Shown: positions 15,597 through 23,970, counted from the first letter of the stretch. The stretch is 34,442 nt of DNA from Okeania sp. SIO2B3 (GCF_010672525.1 NZ_JAAHGH010000084.1:1-34442), one strand, 5' to 3'. The notes: generated by a model from the letters alone, not told the origin. Made by a program: numbers and translations.

Positions 15597-17393
15597 TTGA
15601 GAAATAAATTCCTGAACAACCAACCCCTTCAAAAGTCTGTAGCTAATAAAAGTTCTTCATCTCCCTACAATCAGAGTCTCAAACCCAAAATTGCACCTAG
15701 TATTGAGAACAATTTCTTCATCAGGAAATCCCAATCTGCTCAAACATCAAACCTAATAGTTGTTGGTGAAAACAATCTCACTCTCAGACAGGTAGCGAAG
15801 GTAGCAAAATTAGGATCGCCAGTTACACTCACAAAACGTCTAGATATTTGCCAAGGTATCCAAGACTCTTGCAACTATATTACCAACGCCGTAGAAACCG
15901 GAAAATCAATTTACGGAGTCACTACAGGATTTGGTGGCATGGGTAATACAGCTATTTCCTGTGAAGATGCTGCTGCTTTGCAAGAAAACCTAATTTGGTT
16001 TCTCAAGACGGGTGCAGGAAATCGACTCCCCATTGCTGATGTTCGTGCTGCTATGCTGTTGCGGATGAACTCTCATACAAAAGGTGCCTCTGGTATTCGC
16101 TATGAATTAATCGAACGTATGGCGATATTCCTCAATGAAGGAGTTACCCCTCATGTTTATGATTTAGGTTCCATTGGTGCTAGTGGGGATCTAGTCCCTC
16201 TGGCACATATTACTGGAGCATTACTAGGTTTAGATCCAGCGTTTACTGTAGATTTCAAAGGTACAGAAATCTCAGCTATTGAAGCTCTTAAGCGACTTAA
16301 ATTACCAACCTTGTCGTTGCGTGCTAAAGAAGGGTTGGCAATGGTTAATGGTACTTCTGTGATGACTGGAATAGCTGCTAATTGCGTAAATGATGCTCAT
16401 TCATTATTTGCTGTAGCTATTGCGACTCACGCATTAATGATACAAGCACTGGGTGGTACAAATCAGTCATTTCATCCATTTATCCATGGTTTGAAACCTC
16501 ACCCAGGTCAAGTTTGGGTAGCAGAGCAAATGGTGAATTTGCTGTCTGGTTCCCGTTTGAGTTGTGATGAGTTGAATGGTGATAATCACTTTGATGGTGG
16601 TGATTTGATTCAAGACCGTTATTCTATGCGCTGTTTACCGCAGTATTTGGGTCCAGTGGTAGATGGTTTGTGGGATATTGCTAGTCAGATAGAGACAGAA
16701 ATTAATTCTGTTACTGATAATCCCTTAATTGATGTGAAACGTCAAAGTAGCTATCACGGCGGTAATTTTCTGGGTCAATATGTGGGAGTCGGAATGGACA
16801 GATTGCGTTATTTGATTGGGTTAACTGCTAAACATCTAGATGTTCAAATTGCTCTGTTAGTTACTCCTGAATTTAATGGTGGATTACCTGCTTCTTTGGT
16901 GGGGAATACTCAACGAAAAGTGAATATGGGATTGAAGGGTTTGCAAATTGCTGGCAATTCAATTATGCCGTTGTTGACTTTTTATGGGAATTCTCTGACT
17001 GACCGTTTTCCTACTCATGCGGAACAGTTTAATCAGAATATTAATAGTCAAGGATTTGGTTCTGCTAATTTGGCACGGACTTCTATTAATTTATTCCGAC
17101 AATATTTAGCGATCGCTTTGATTTTTGCTGTCCAAGCAGTGGAGCAAAAAAATTATGTGCTTTTTGGTAATTATGATGTTGAAAAAAACTTGTCACCTGC
17201 AACTAAATTGTTGTACAATATAGTCAGAAAACTGTTAGGAAAACCTGTATCAAAAGAACAGTCTTTGATATGGGATGATTATGAACAAAGTTTAGACATT
17301 TATATTTCACGAATTGCAGATGATTTGAGTGCGCCTGGTCAGATTAGTCAAGCTGTTTCTAATATTTTTTCTGAGTTAATGAATGAAAAATAA
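15597..17393 (+). CDS. Phenylalanine ammonia-lyase (MIO enzyme)
   Basis: Removes ammonia from L-phenylalanine to give trans-cinnamate. The 598-aa product aligns along its length with the Anabaena and Nostoc PALs as I remember them. Seen: Tyr106 in YGVTTGFGG; the MIO triad Ala195-Ser196-Gly197 in GSIGASGDLVPL; Asn251 in MVNGTSVMTG; QDRYSMRC (339-346); and FPTHAEQFNQNINSQG near the end. Residues Phe135-Leu136 (NLIWFLKTG) replace the His-Leu of tyrosine lyases and His of histidases, which points to Phe. The start is TTG with GAGGAG upstream; the first in-frame ATG is residue 115, inside the catalytic core, so TTG is needed. The N terminus is about 28 residues longer than AvPAL and low in complexity. 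First gene of the PAL/ligase/KAS III/SDR group. Confidence 0.93.
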   Translation: MRNKFLNNQPLQKSVANKSSSSPYNQSLKPKIAPSIENNFFIRKSQSAQTSNLIVVGENNLTLRQVAKVAKLGSPVTLTKRLDICQGIQDSCNYITNAVETGKSIYGVTTGFGGMGNTAISCEDAAALQENLIWFLKTGAGNRLPIADVRAAMLLRMNSHTKGASGIRYELIERMAIFLNEGVTPHVYDLGSIGASGDLVPLAHITGALLGLDPAFTVDFKGTEISAIEALKRLKLPTLSLRAKEGLAMVNGTSVMTGIAANCVNDAHSLFAVAIATHALMIQALGGTNQSFHPFIHGLKPHPGQVWVAEQMVNLLSGSRLSCDELNGDNHFDGGDLIQDRYSMRCLPQYLGPVVDGLWDIASQIETEINSVTDNPLIDVKRQSSYHGGNFLGQYVGVGMDRLRYLIGLTAKHLDVQIALLVTPEFNGGLPASLVGNTQRKVNMGLKGLQIAGNSIMPLLTFYGNSLTDRFPTHAEQFNQNINSQGFGSANLARTSINLFRQYLAIALIFAVQAVEQKNYVLFGNYDVEKNLSPATKLLYNIVRKLLGKPVSKEQSLIWDDYEQSLDIYISRIADDLSAPGQISQAVSNIFSELMNEK

Positions 17394-17399
17394 TTGTAA

Positions 17400-17464
17400 G
17401 CATTTCCTGCGGACTGCTGCGCAAACAGCTATTAGCATTTCCTACGGAATGCTCCGCAAACAGC
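17400..17464. repeat. Tandem pair of family J palindromic modules
   Basis: Two 30-base units, GCATTTCCTGCGGACTGCTG and GCATTTCCTACGGAATGCTC, each followed by CGCAAACAGC (17400-17429 and 17435-17464). The same module occurs alone at about 2679, 7108, 9138, 30247 and 30340, usually inside other repeats. Each has a GCATTCC/GGAATGC-type dyad. Confidence 0.75.
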
Positions 17465-17692
17465 CATCAGATGCATGAACATATTCAAGCAATAACTGAG
17501 GTTAGGTTATAGCCAATTTAATTAATGAATTTTAATTCTCCTTGCTGGATAATTCCCCTCTAGCATGATAATGAGTTAATAACAAATAGCTGATAGCTGA
17601 TAGCTGACTGCTGAATGCTTACAAATAATTAGAATACTCTTCGTTTTTCGTTTTTTTTAAATTATGAGTAAAGTTTAGGGTCTATAGCAGAA

Positions 17693-17774
17693 GGAAGAAG
17701 GAAGAAGGAAAAATCTAGCGTTGTCTGAGTTTTGAGCTTTTAATTCTGTCCTAACTTTTACTTCGACTGCTATA
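17693..17774. repeat. Family G, copy 2
   Basis: An 82-bp element with ends TATAGCAG and CTGCTATA, and AAGGAAGAAGGAAGAAGG slippage next to the left end. Compare 11858-11935. Confidence 0.65.
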
Positions 17775-17811
17775 CAATATTACCTCCTATATCTTTACTC
17801 ATAATTAGGGC

Positions 17812-18072
17812 TTGCTGATTAAATCTAAAAGTATTTACAGATAAAGGTTTTAGCTTTTTTAAGTATCAAAAAGTGCGAGGTTTTAGGTGGTAATGGTTCA
17901 ATTAGGAGCGGGTTTTGGTCAAGAGTTGAGCATAAAAATCTAGGGACAATTCTTACTACTACCTCCTCTATAATTCCCATTTATCCTGACTCGGTCTTCC
18001 CCTGCTGGGAGGTGCTAGGGGTGGGTTTACTCCTCCCCTTACCACAAGACTTTGTTCAGCAAAACCTAATTA
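17812..18072. repeat. Dispersed repeat family F, copy 3
   Basis: Ends TAATTAGGGCTTGCTGATTA and TTCAGCAAAACCTAATTA. The interior includes AGATAAAGGTTTTAGCTTTT, as in copy 2, and a G-rich block ending AGGGGTGGGTTTA. About 261 bp. Confidence 0.75.
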
Positions 18073-18240
18073 GGATTACTTTGAATATTTACGATTTCCT
18101 AGAAACAACACAGATAAAAAAATCGGATGTATTTCGGTTTATTTCCTACTCCCCCACTTCTTCATTTTGATTGGTTAAGCCAGAAAAAATAAGGATATTT
18201 CGATGAAATTTAAAATTTTTTTTCCAGATTTTTGTTGTAG

Positions 18241-18393
18241 ATGGTTGTGTTTTTTTTTAAGACTAATTTCTCCAAAAAACTACAATTTTGGCTAGAAACA
18301 ATCGAGCATTGCCAATTTTTTTTTCAACTAGATGCTAGTGATTGGCAACAAATATGTAAAATCATATCTCCGGCTGATTTTATTGCCAAATAA
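18241..18393 (+). CDS. Possible 50-aa small protein or gene remnant
   Basis: An ATG-started frame of 50 codons with protein-like composition: after MVVFFFKTNFSKK come LQFWLETIEHCQFF and LDASDWQQICKIIS, amphipathic and containing three aromatic clusters. There is no ribosome binding site. It is the only part of this gap that is neither repeat nor low-complexity. It could be a decayed remnant of a longer gene between PAL and the ligase, or a real short protein. Family unknown. Confidence 0.3.
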   Translation: MVVFFFKTNFSKKLQFWLETIEHCQFFFQLDASDWQQICKIISPADFIAK

Positions 18394-18472
18394 ACTACTG
18401 ATTTTGAAATTAAAAATTACGATTTTTGCCAAAGAGTTAGATTGGTTTTTGATACATTAATCCAATGTATCA

Positions 18473-18685
18473 TACCATTTTGAAAAAAGAATTTTACGCA
18501 TAATAAGCGTGATTAAAATACTTTAAAGGAGATGTCTTTTTGACATAAAAGAGAATTTCCTAGATCAAAACTGGTATTGAAGCAATTCCCATACGACTCC
18601 TGACTCCCCTCCTGGGAGGGGCGGGGGTGGGTTTACTCCTAAGAAATATCCTAGCTATTTGTAGCAAAAATTTATCAATTTGGTA
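18473..18685. repeat. Family E, copy at 18473 (inverted)
   Basis: Ends TACCATTTTGAAAAAAGAAT and TTATCAATTTGGTA. It contains GCATAATAAGCGTGATTAAA near the left, a G-rich module (18614-18631), then ATCCTAGCTATTTGTAGC near the right end. The right end lies only 55 bases before the ligase start, so it supplies or displaces the ligase promoter. Confidence 0.75.
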
Positions 18686-18739
18686 TCAAACTACTTTCTA
18701 CACCATGGAAAAACAAATATTTGGGGTGAAAAAATCACA

Positions 18740-20230
18740 ATGAATATTACACAACATATTGAAAGAGGTGCTCAATTTTTTCCTCACAAAACAGCTTTAA
18801 TTTTTGAAGAAAAAGTTTTTACTTATGGGGAACTAAATGAGTTAGCAAATCGTGTAACTAATGGTTTGCGGTATTTGGGAATAAAATGTGGCGATCGCGT
18901 AGCTTTGTTTTTGCCAAATATTCCTGAATTTGTCATTACTTATTTGGCAATTATCAAACGTGGTGCTGTGGTTGTTTCTGTTAATTCAATGCTGAAAAGT
19001 GAAGAAGTTCGCTTCATCCTCAATGATAGTGAAGCAGTAGCAGTTGTGACAACAGAATCTTTAAGGGAGCAAATACCCGATCGGGATCTAGCTTTTCTGA
19101 GGAATGTTTTAATTACTCAGGGTGAAACAGATAGAGATATCAGTTTATCTACTCTGATGGAAAAAGGGAGTGCTGATTTCAAGACTGTTTCCATGGAACC
19201 GACTGCCCCTGCTGCTATTGTTTACACTTCTGGCACCACTGGTTTTCCTAAAGGAGCAACCCTGTCTCATGGGAATATCTGTTCTAATATGCACTCCGTT
19301 AAGCATTGTTGTCAGATCGACTCTGATGATAAATTGTTGCTTTTTTTACCCCTTTCCCACTGTTTCGGTCAGAATTTTATTCTCAATGGTGGGTTAAACG
19401 CTTGCGCAACAATTATTTTACAGCGACGGTTTAGGCCAGAAGATGTATTGAAAGCTATTCATAGTCATAGCGTGACCATGTTGTTTGGAGTTCCGACTGT
19501 GTTTTTACGCTTGCTGGAGACTGGTGTGTCGCCGTCAGATTTTAACTCGGTGCGCTATTATTTTAGTGCTGCTGCTAAAATATCTGTAGACCTTGTATGT
19601 CAGTGGCAAGAATTTTGTGGTAAATTGATATATGAGGGTTATGGATTAACAGAAACTTCTCCTTTTGCTTGTTACAATCACGATTTGAGATATAAATTGG
19701 GTTCCATTGGAATGCCAATTGAGAACGTAGAAATGAAAGTTGTGAATGAAGCTGGCGACGAGCTTGAATGTGGGGAAGTTGGAGAGCTGTTAATACGCGG
19801 TCCGAATGTCATGCTAGGATATTGGAATCGTACAACAGAAACACAGAAAGTCTTGGATAATGGCTGGTTTCATACAGGCGATCTAGGCAGTATGGATCAG
19901 GATGGCTATTTCTATATTGTTGACCGCTTGAAGGATATGATTAATGTTTCTGGGTTCAAAGTGTATCCTTCTGAAGTGGAAAAAGTAATTCTGGAACATC
20001 CTGCTGTGCTTGAGGCAGCGGTATATGGTATGAGCGATCGCCTCAAAGGGGAAATTGTTAATGCTAATATTGTTCTCAAACCTAGTAAATTTGTTTCTGC
20101 TGAGGAAATAAAAAGTTTTTGTGCTCAGAGAATAGCAAATTATAAAGTACCTCATACATTTCACTTTGTTGATTATATTCCCAAAAATGCTACAGGGAAA
20201 GTTCTCAAGCGTGTTTTGCAGCAGACTTAG
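18740..20230 (+). CDS. AMP-forming acyl/aryl-CoA ligase (4CL/fatty-acyl-CoA synthetase type)
   Basis: ANL-superfamily enzyme that activates a carboxylic acid as acyl-AMP and transfers it to CoA (or a carrier thiol). The 496-aa product has all core motifs: P-loop VYTSGTTGFPKGA (161-173), YGLTETSP (301-308), GWFHTGDLG (375-383), the hinge DRLKDMINVSGFKVYPSEVE (395-414), and the C-terminal PKNATGKVLK with catalytic Lys487. I chose ATG 18740 since MNITQHIERGAQFFPHKTAL is the usual family opening; the upstream TTG at 18680 lies in repeat E. With PAL upstream, trans-cinnamate is a plausible substrate, giving cinnamoyl-CoA, but a fatty acid cannot be excluded from motifs alone. Together with the KAS III-like and SDR genes it forms a pathway group on one strand. 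Confidence 0.88.
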   Translation: MNITQHIERGAQFFPHKTALIFEEKVFTYGELNELANRVTNGLRYLGIKCGDRVALFLPNIPEFVITYLAIIKRGAVVVSVNSMLKSEEVRFILNDSEAVAVVTTESLREQIPDRDLAFLRNVLITQGETDRDISLSTLMEKGSADFKTVSMEPTAPAAIVYTSGTTGFPKGATLSHGNICSNMHSVKHCCQIDSDDKLLLFLPLSHCFGQNFILNGGLNACATIILQRRFRPEDVLKAIHSHSVTMLFGVPTVFLRLLETGVSPSDFNSVRYYFSAAAKISVDLVCQWQEFCGKLIYEGYGLTETSPFACYNHDLRYKLGSIGMPIENVEMKVVNEAGDELECGEVGELLIRGPNVMLGYWNRTTETQKVLDNGWFHTGDLGSMDQDGYFYIVDRLKDMINVSGFKVYPSEVEKVILEHPAVLEAAVYGMSDRLKGEIVNANIVLKPSKFVSAEEIKSFCAQRIANYKVPHTFHFVDYIPKNATGKVLKRVLQQT

Positions 20231-20256
20231 CGAAGCAGAAGAAAGGTCAAGCTTTT

Positions 20257-20284
20257 GTTGGGTTGCGCTCCCGCTTAACCCAAC
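20257..20284. repeat. Hairpin repeat between ligase and KAS III genes
   Basis: GTTGGGTT (20257-20264) and AACCCAAC (20277-20284) around GCGCTCCCGCTT. This short palindrome is widely scattered in cyanobacterial genomes (from memory). There is no T-run, so a terminator role is not supported. Confidence 0.6.
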
Positions 20285-20388
20285 CTACATATTGCATTAC
20301 TGCCTAAGTTTTGACAAAAATGACTGTTTTCATCTCAACAAATAGTTAAATTCGGCTTTTTTTGTAAATAAATTAGGAATAAATAACA

Positions 20389-21513
20389 ATGAATCAATCT
20401 GTTGGTATCCGAGCACTTGCAGTTAATTTTCCAGAATATGTATTAACAAATAATTACTGGAAAAAGAACTATCCAGATTTGTTGCTTAAACTCGAACAAA
20501 AAAATAAAACTGTACGACTGTTCGACAACGACTCACAACAAAATGATCATTGGGTGCAAGCTGTTCAACCTTATCGAGAAGATATTTTTCGAGGTACTTT
20601 AGAAAGAAGAGTTTTAACTGGAGATGAAACTTCTATGACTCTTGAATGTGGAGCAATAGAAAAGGTTTTACAAGCTGCAAAACTAGATATTAACGAAGTT
20701 GACTTGCTGATTTCTTGTGCAATGTTTCCAGAAAGATTAGCCATTGGCAATGCCACTTTAATTGCTCGAGAATTAGGATTTCGAGGTACAGCTTGGAATT
20801 TGAATGCTACCTGTGGAGGCGCTTTGTTAGCATTAGAAAACGCTGTTTCTGTTATCCAAAGCCAGAAAATAGACCGGATTTTAGTGTCTGTATCATGCGA
20901 TTATTCTAAGCATATAGAGTATACAAATCCATTTTCTTTTACTCTTGGAGATGGAGCTGCAGCTTTTATTGTGGAAAAAGTTCAAACAGGAGAAGGATTA
21001 CTTCATTCTTATTCAACGAATACCCATGAATCTTGTGATGTAGTTTATCCAAAATTTACTGTAGATGAAAAAGGAGAAATAAAATTATTAATTGCCATTG
21101 ATAAAGAAACTGTCAAATATGCCACTTCTTTATTTATTAAATATTTCCAAGAATGCTCTAGAAAAGTATTAGATAAATCAGGAATCAAAGTGGAAGATAT
21201 AGATTTCTTTGTACTTTATCCACCTACTGCCGGGTACATTGACTTTTGTGCTTCAGAATTGAATATTCCTAAACACAAAACTATTGATATCTTTCCTCAG
21301 TATGGAAATATTTCTGTTACTTCAGTAATGGCTGCTTTATATCATACAGCTGAACAGAGGAAAATTAAAAAAGGTGATTTGGTGATGACCTATGCTCATG
21401 GTTTTTCAGGGGCTGCAGCTGCTCATATTATGCGTTGGGGTGATGTAGTTTTAGGATCTGTTCCTACACCATCAGAAAGTTTGATGAAGCTTACTACAAA
21501 AGTTGGAATTTAA
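20389..21513 (+). CDS. KAS III-like (thiolase-fold) protein with altered catalytic triad
   Basis: A 374-aa member of the 3-oxoacyl-ACP synthase III/FabH-like family, which condenses or transfers acyl-thioesters. Nucleophile Cys142 lies in NLNATCGGALLALE. By eye, the FabH VPHQANxRI motif corresponds to VLYPPTAGYI (275-284), so the catalytic His is Tyr277. The Asn is kept (Asn307 in QYGNISV). The glycine-rich end YAHGFSGAAAAHIMRW (335-350) is typical. C-Y-N instead of C-H-N would weaken decarboxylative condensation and could mean acyl transfer, thiolase-like cleavage or another reaction. The N terminus has an unusual Lys/Asp-rich insertion (about 24-65). TTAGGA lies 11-16 bases before the ATG. 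It lies between the ligase and two SDRs on the same strand. Confidence 0.85.
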   Translation: MNQSVGIRALAVNFPEYVLTNNYWKKNYPDLLLKLEQKNKTVRLFDNDSQQNDHWVQAVQPYREDIFRGTLERRVLTGDETSMTLECGAIEKVLQAAKLDINEVDLLISCAMFPERLAIGNATLIARELGFRGTAWNLNATCGGALLALENAVSVIQSQKIDRILVSVSCDYSKHIEYTNPFSFTLGDGAAAFIVEKVQTGEGLLHSYSTNTHESCDVVYPKFTVDEKGEIKLLIAIDKETVKYATSLFIKYFQECSRKVLDKSGIKVEDIDFFVLYPPTAGYIDFCASELNIPKHKTIDIFPQYGNISVTSVMAALYHTAEQRKIKKGDLVMTYAHGFSGAAAAHIMRWGDVVLGSVPTPSESLMKLTTKVGI

Positions 21514-21521
21514 TTTCTTTT

Positions 21522-21570
21522 GAGAGTGAAGTTTTTGTTAAATTGTCATCCTGTGAGTTACTTCACTCTC
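21522..21570. promoter_or_regulatory. Long-loop inverted repeat between KAS III and SDR genes
   Basis: Perfect 11-bp arms GAGAGTGAAGT (21522-21532) and ACTTCACTCTC (21560-21570) with 27 bases between; a second possible pairing is TTAAATT with AATTTAA just downstream. No T-run, so it could be an operator, an mRNA processing stem or a decayed repeat rather than a terminator. Confidence 0.35.
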
Positions 21571-21644
21571 TGAGAGAATTTAACCAATTATTTTCAACAT
21601 TCCCAGATAAGTTTTATTGACAAAAATCAAAGGAGTATTTAAAG

Positions 21645-22406
21645 ATGCCATTTTCACAAGAATTTGATGGAAAAGTTGCTTTAGTTACAGGAGGTTCATC
21701 TGGTATAGGTAGGGCAGCAGCTCTTGCTTTTGCTCAAGCTGGAGCCAAGGTTGTCATTGCCAGTAGAGGTGTTGAAGAAGGAGAGCAAGCAGCACACGAA
21801 ATTTGTGCTAGAGGTAGTGATGCCATTTTTGTGAAGACTGATGTTTCTCAGGCTAACGAAGTAGAGGCATTAGTGAACAAAACTGTAGATATTTATGGCC
21901 GTTTAGACTGTGCATTCAACAATGCTGGTGTTACCAAAATGTGTTCATTAATTGATTCAGGAGAAGAAGATTGGGACTATATTGTTAACATTAATCTTAA
22001 AGGAGTATGGTTGTTGATGAAGTATGAGATAGCACAAATGCTCAAACAAGGCAGTGGTGCAATTGTAAATACGTCCTCGGTTGCGGGTACGATCGGCGTA
22101 GTCAATTTTTCTGTTTACTCAGCAAGTAAAAGTGGGGTTATAGGTATGACTAAGGCTGCAGCAGTTGAGTATGCAAAATTAGGCATCCGTATCAATGCTG
22201 TTAGCCCTGGTATTATTCAAAGTCCAATACTTGAGACATTTTCTACCAAGCAACTCAATCAGTTTTTAGAAGAGCATCCTCATCCTATAGGTCGTTTCGG
22301 TACTCCTGAAGAGGTGGGAGAAGCCGCAATGTGGCTATGTTCCGAGGGTGCTTCTTTCATGACAGGACATAACCTGATTATTGATGGAGGATATACTGCT
22401 CAATAA
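21645..22406 (+). CDS. Short-chain dehydrogenase/reductase, first of a tandem pair
   Basis: A 253-aa classical SDR with a Rossmann fold. Cofactor motif TGGSSGIG (15-22), NNAG (92-95), Asn117 in VNINLKG, Ser145, Tyr158 and Lys162 of the catalytic tetrad (YSASK). The C-terminal GGYTAQ is shared with the next gene. The end of beta-strand 2 is SRG, with no Asp, so NADP(H) is likely. The substrate is unknown; in this setting a 3-keto or 3-hydroxy acyl thioester or an aryl ketone is possible. AAAGGAG precedes the ATG with good spacing. Closely similar to the following SDR, which arose by tandem duplication. Confidence 0.9.
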   Translation: MPFSQEFDGKVALVTGGSSGIGRAAALAFAQAGAKVVIASRGVEEGEQAAHEICARGSDAIFVKTDVSQANEVEALVNKTVDIYGRLDCAFNNAGVTKMCSLIDSGEEDWDYIVNINLKGVWLLMKYEIAQMLKQGSGAIVNTSSVAGTIGVVNFSVYSASKSGVIGMTKAAAVEYAKLGIRINAVSPGIIQSPILETFSTKQLNQFLEEHPHPIGRFGTPEEVGEAAMWLCSEGASFMTGHNLIIDGGYTAQ

Positions 22407-22580
22407 ATTAGTATTATATCATCTTCGGATAATAGTTGTGAGCGGATTGAGTAATAAGTAGTTAGATCGAATTAATTTCATAAGTTTTGGAACCATTGAA
22501 AAAGTGTGCAAATTACTATCCGTTAGCAATCTTCATAGATTTCCAGATTTATTTACTGAAGTGAAAGGAGTATTTTAAAA

Positions 22581-23342
22581 ATGTCATTCTCAAAAGAATT
22601 TGACGGAAAAGTTGCATTGATTACAGGTGGTACATCAGGCATAGGAAAGGCAACAGCTCTTGCTTTTGCTCAGGCTGGAGCCAAGGTCGTCATCGCTGGC
22701 AGAAGAGTTACTGAAGGAGAACAAGTAGTACAAGAAATTTGTGCCAGAGGTGGTGATGCCATTTTTGTCAAAACTGATGTTTCTGTAACTAGTGAAGTGG
22801 AAGCACTAATTAATAAAACAGTTGAATTTTACGGTCGGCTCGACTGCGCCTTTAATAATGTGGGTAATGGGTTAAACCGTCCGCTAACCGAGCATACAGA
22901 AGATGATTGGGATTATATAATCAACGCAAATCTAAAAGGTATGTGGCTTTCTCTCAAATATGAACTTCCGATAATGCTCGAACAAGGAAGTGGTTCAATT
23001 GTTAATATGTCATCTGTTGGTGGCGTTGTAACTATCATGCCTGGTATGTCTGTGTATTCTGCAGCTAAAGCAGGAATTATTGGTTTAACTAGAGCAGCAG
23101 CAATTGAATATGCTAAATCTAATATCCGAATTAATACAATTAGTCCGGGTGCTGTAAAAACTCTAGCTTTGGAAAATAATTTTACCCCTGACCAACTTAC
23201 TTTTATCAACGGGTTGCATCCCTTGGGGCGAATCGGGAAACCGATGGAAGTTGCTGAAGCAGTAATTTGGTTATGCTCTGAACGCACTTCCTTCGTTACA
23301 GGACATAATCTGATCATTGATGGAGGATACACTGCTCAATAA
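22581..23342 (+). CDS. Short-chain dehydrogenase/reductase, second of the pair
   Basis: A 253-aa paralogue of the preceding SDR, well over half identical by eye, with the same N-terminal pattern (F-EFDGKVAL) and identical end FVTGHNLIIDGGYTAQ versus FMTGHNLIIDGGYTAQ. Cofactor loop TGGTSGIG (15-22), Tyr159 and Lys163 (YSAAK), Asn117. The family's NNAG is NNVG (92-95), and the loop after it and the substrate loop (SPGAVKTLALENNF) differ from copy 1, which suggests a different substrate. GRR after beta-strand 2 favours NADP(H). The ribosome binding site AAAGGAGTATT is the same as in copy 1, so the duplication included the leader. Last gene of the group; convergent with the kinase gene. Confidence 0.9.
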   Translation: MSFSKEFDGKVALITGGTSGIGKATALAFAQAGAKVVIAGRRVTEGEQVVQEICARGGDAIFVKTDVSVTSEVEALINKTVEFYGRLDCAFNNVGNGLNRPLTEHTEDDWDYIINANLKGMWLSLKYELPIMLEQGSGSIVNMSSVGGVVTIMPGMSVYSAAKAGIIGLTRAAAIEYAKSNIRINTISPGAVKTLALENNFTPDQLTFINGLHPLGRIGKPMEVAEAVIWLCSERTSFVTGHNLIIDGGYTAQ

Positions 23343-23552
23343 ATTAGTGTAAAAAAAACAAGAGCGAATGTTAAATGTCTTTGTGTATATTTAGATACAG
23401 CAGATCCATCAGGCTTGAGGTACAGCTATAGCGGTTAATCTGCCTCTATTGCAGGCAAGATACCAAACGGCAGAAATTCCCTTGTTAATATCTGTACTTC
23501 ATATACGACCGAATCTGCTGTAAGATTTATGGCGTTGGTGAAAAGAGGTATG

Positions 23553-23645
23553 ATATCATGTCCGGATAAGAGCGCGAACAAAAAACTTTCTCCTTATATT
23601 CCTCTTTATTCTTCTTTCTTCCCTCCTGACTCCTGACTCCTCAAT
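23553..23645. repeat. Family A element (end A), copy at 23553
   Basis: Starts ATATCATGTCCGGATAAGAG then CGCGAACAAAAAACTTTCTC, matching in inverted orientation the element that ends at 29988. GAGGTATG directly before it is also present before the copy at 9384. The far end is worn (TTAATATCAT near 23653). The body is pyrimidine-rich. Confidence 0.65.
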
Positions 23646-23714
23646 AATTTAAGATTAATATCATACACTAATTCACCAATGCCAGATTTATATATTTCTC
23701 ACTTCAACTAATAT

Positions 23715-23803
23715 AGGACTTACGCATATACGCTATATATAGGTCTCAAAACTATTGTCCAATAGTACTTTTACTCTATAAATAGTGCCTTTGCGTAAGT
23801 CCT
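23715..23803. repeat. MITE-like element, family C, copy 3
   Basis: An 89-bp element with 12-bp perfect inverted ends AGGACTTACGCA and TGCGTAAGTCCT, otherwise AT-rich. The remaining 23804-23970, up to the kinase stop codon, has no recognisable feature. Confidence 0.82.
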
Positions 23804-23970
23804 GTAATATTATGTTCGGTTAAATCTTTATTTGAGAATAGGGAATAGGGAAAAATTTTCAGCAGTCCTCTCCTTGATAAGGCGGTTAGATCGGCAATCT
23901 CTGACAAGTGAAATTGCTTTACTCAGCAACGCTGATGAGAAATGCTATTGCCAATGACGCAAGTCTCACA

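Noticed and set aside
20257-20284. Rho-independent terminator after the ligase gene
   Set aside because: The stem has no following T-run and matches a scattered palindromic repeat, so separation of transcripts is not supported.
22913-23332. 139-aa minus-strand frame inside the second SDR gene
   Set aside because: Antisense shadow of a clear SDR coding frame; no ribosome binding site or recognisable domain.
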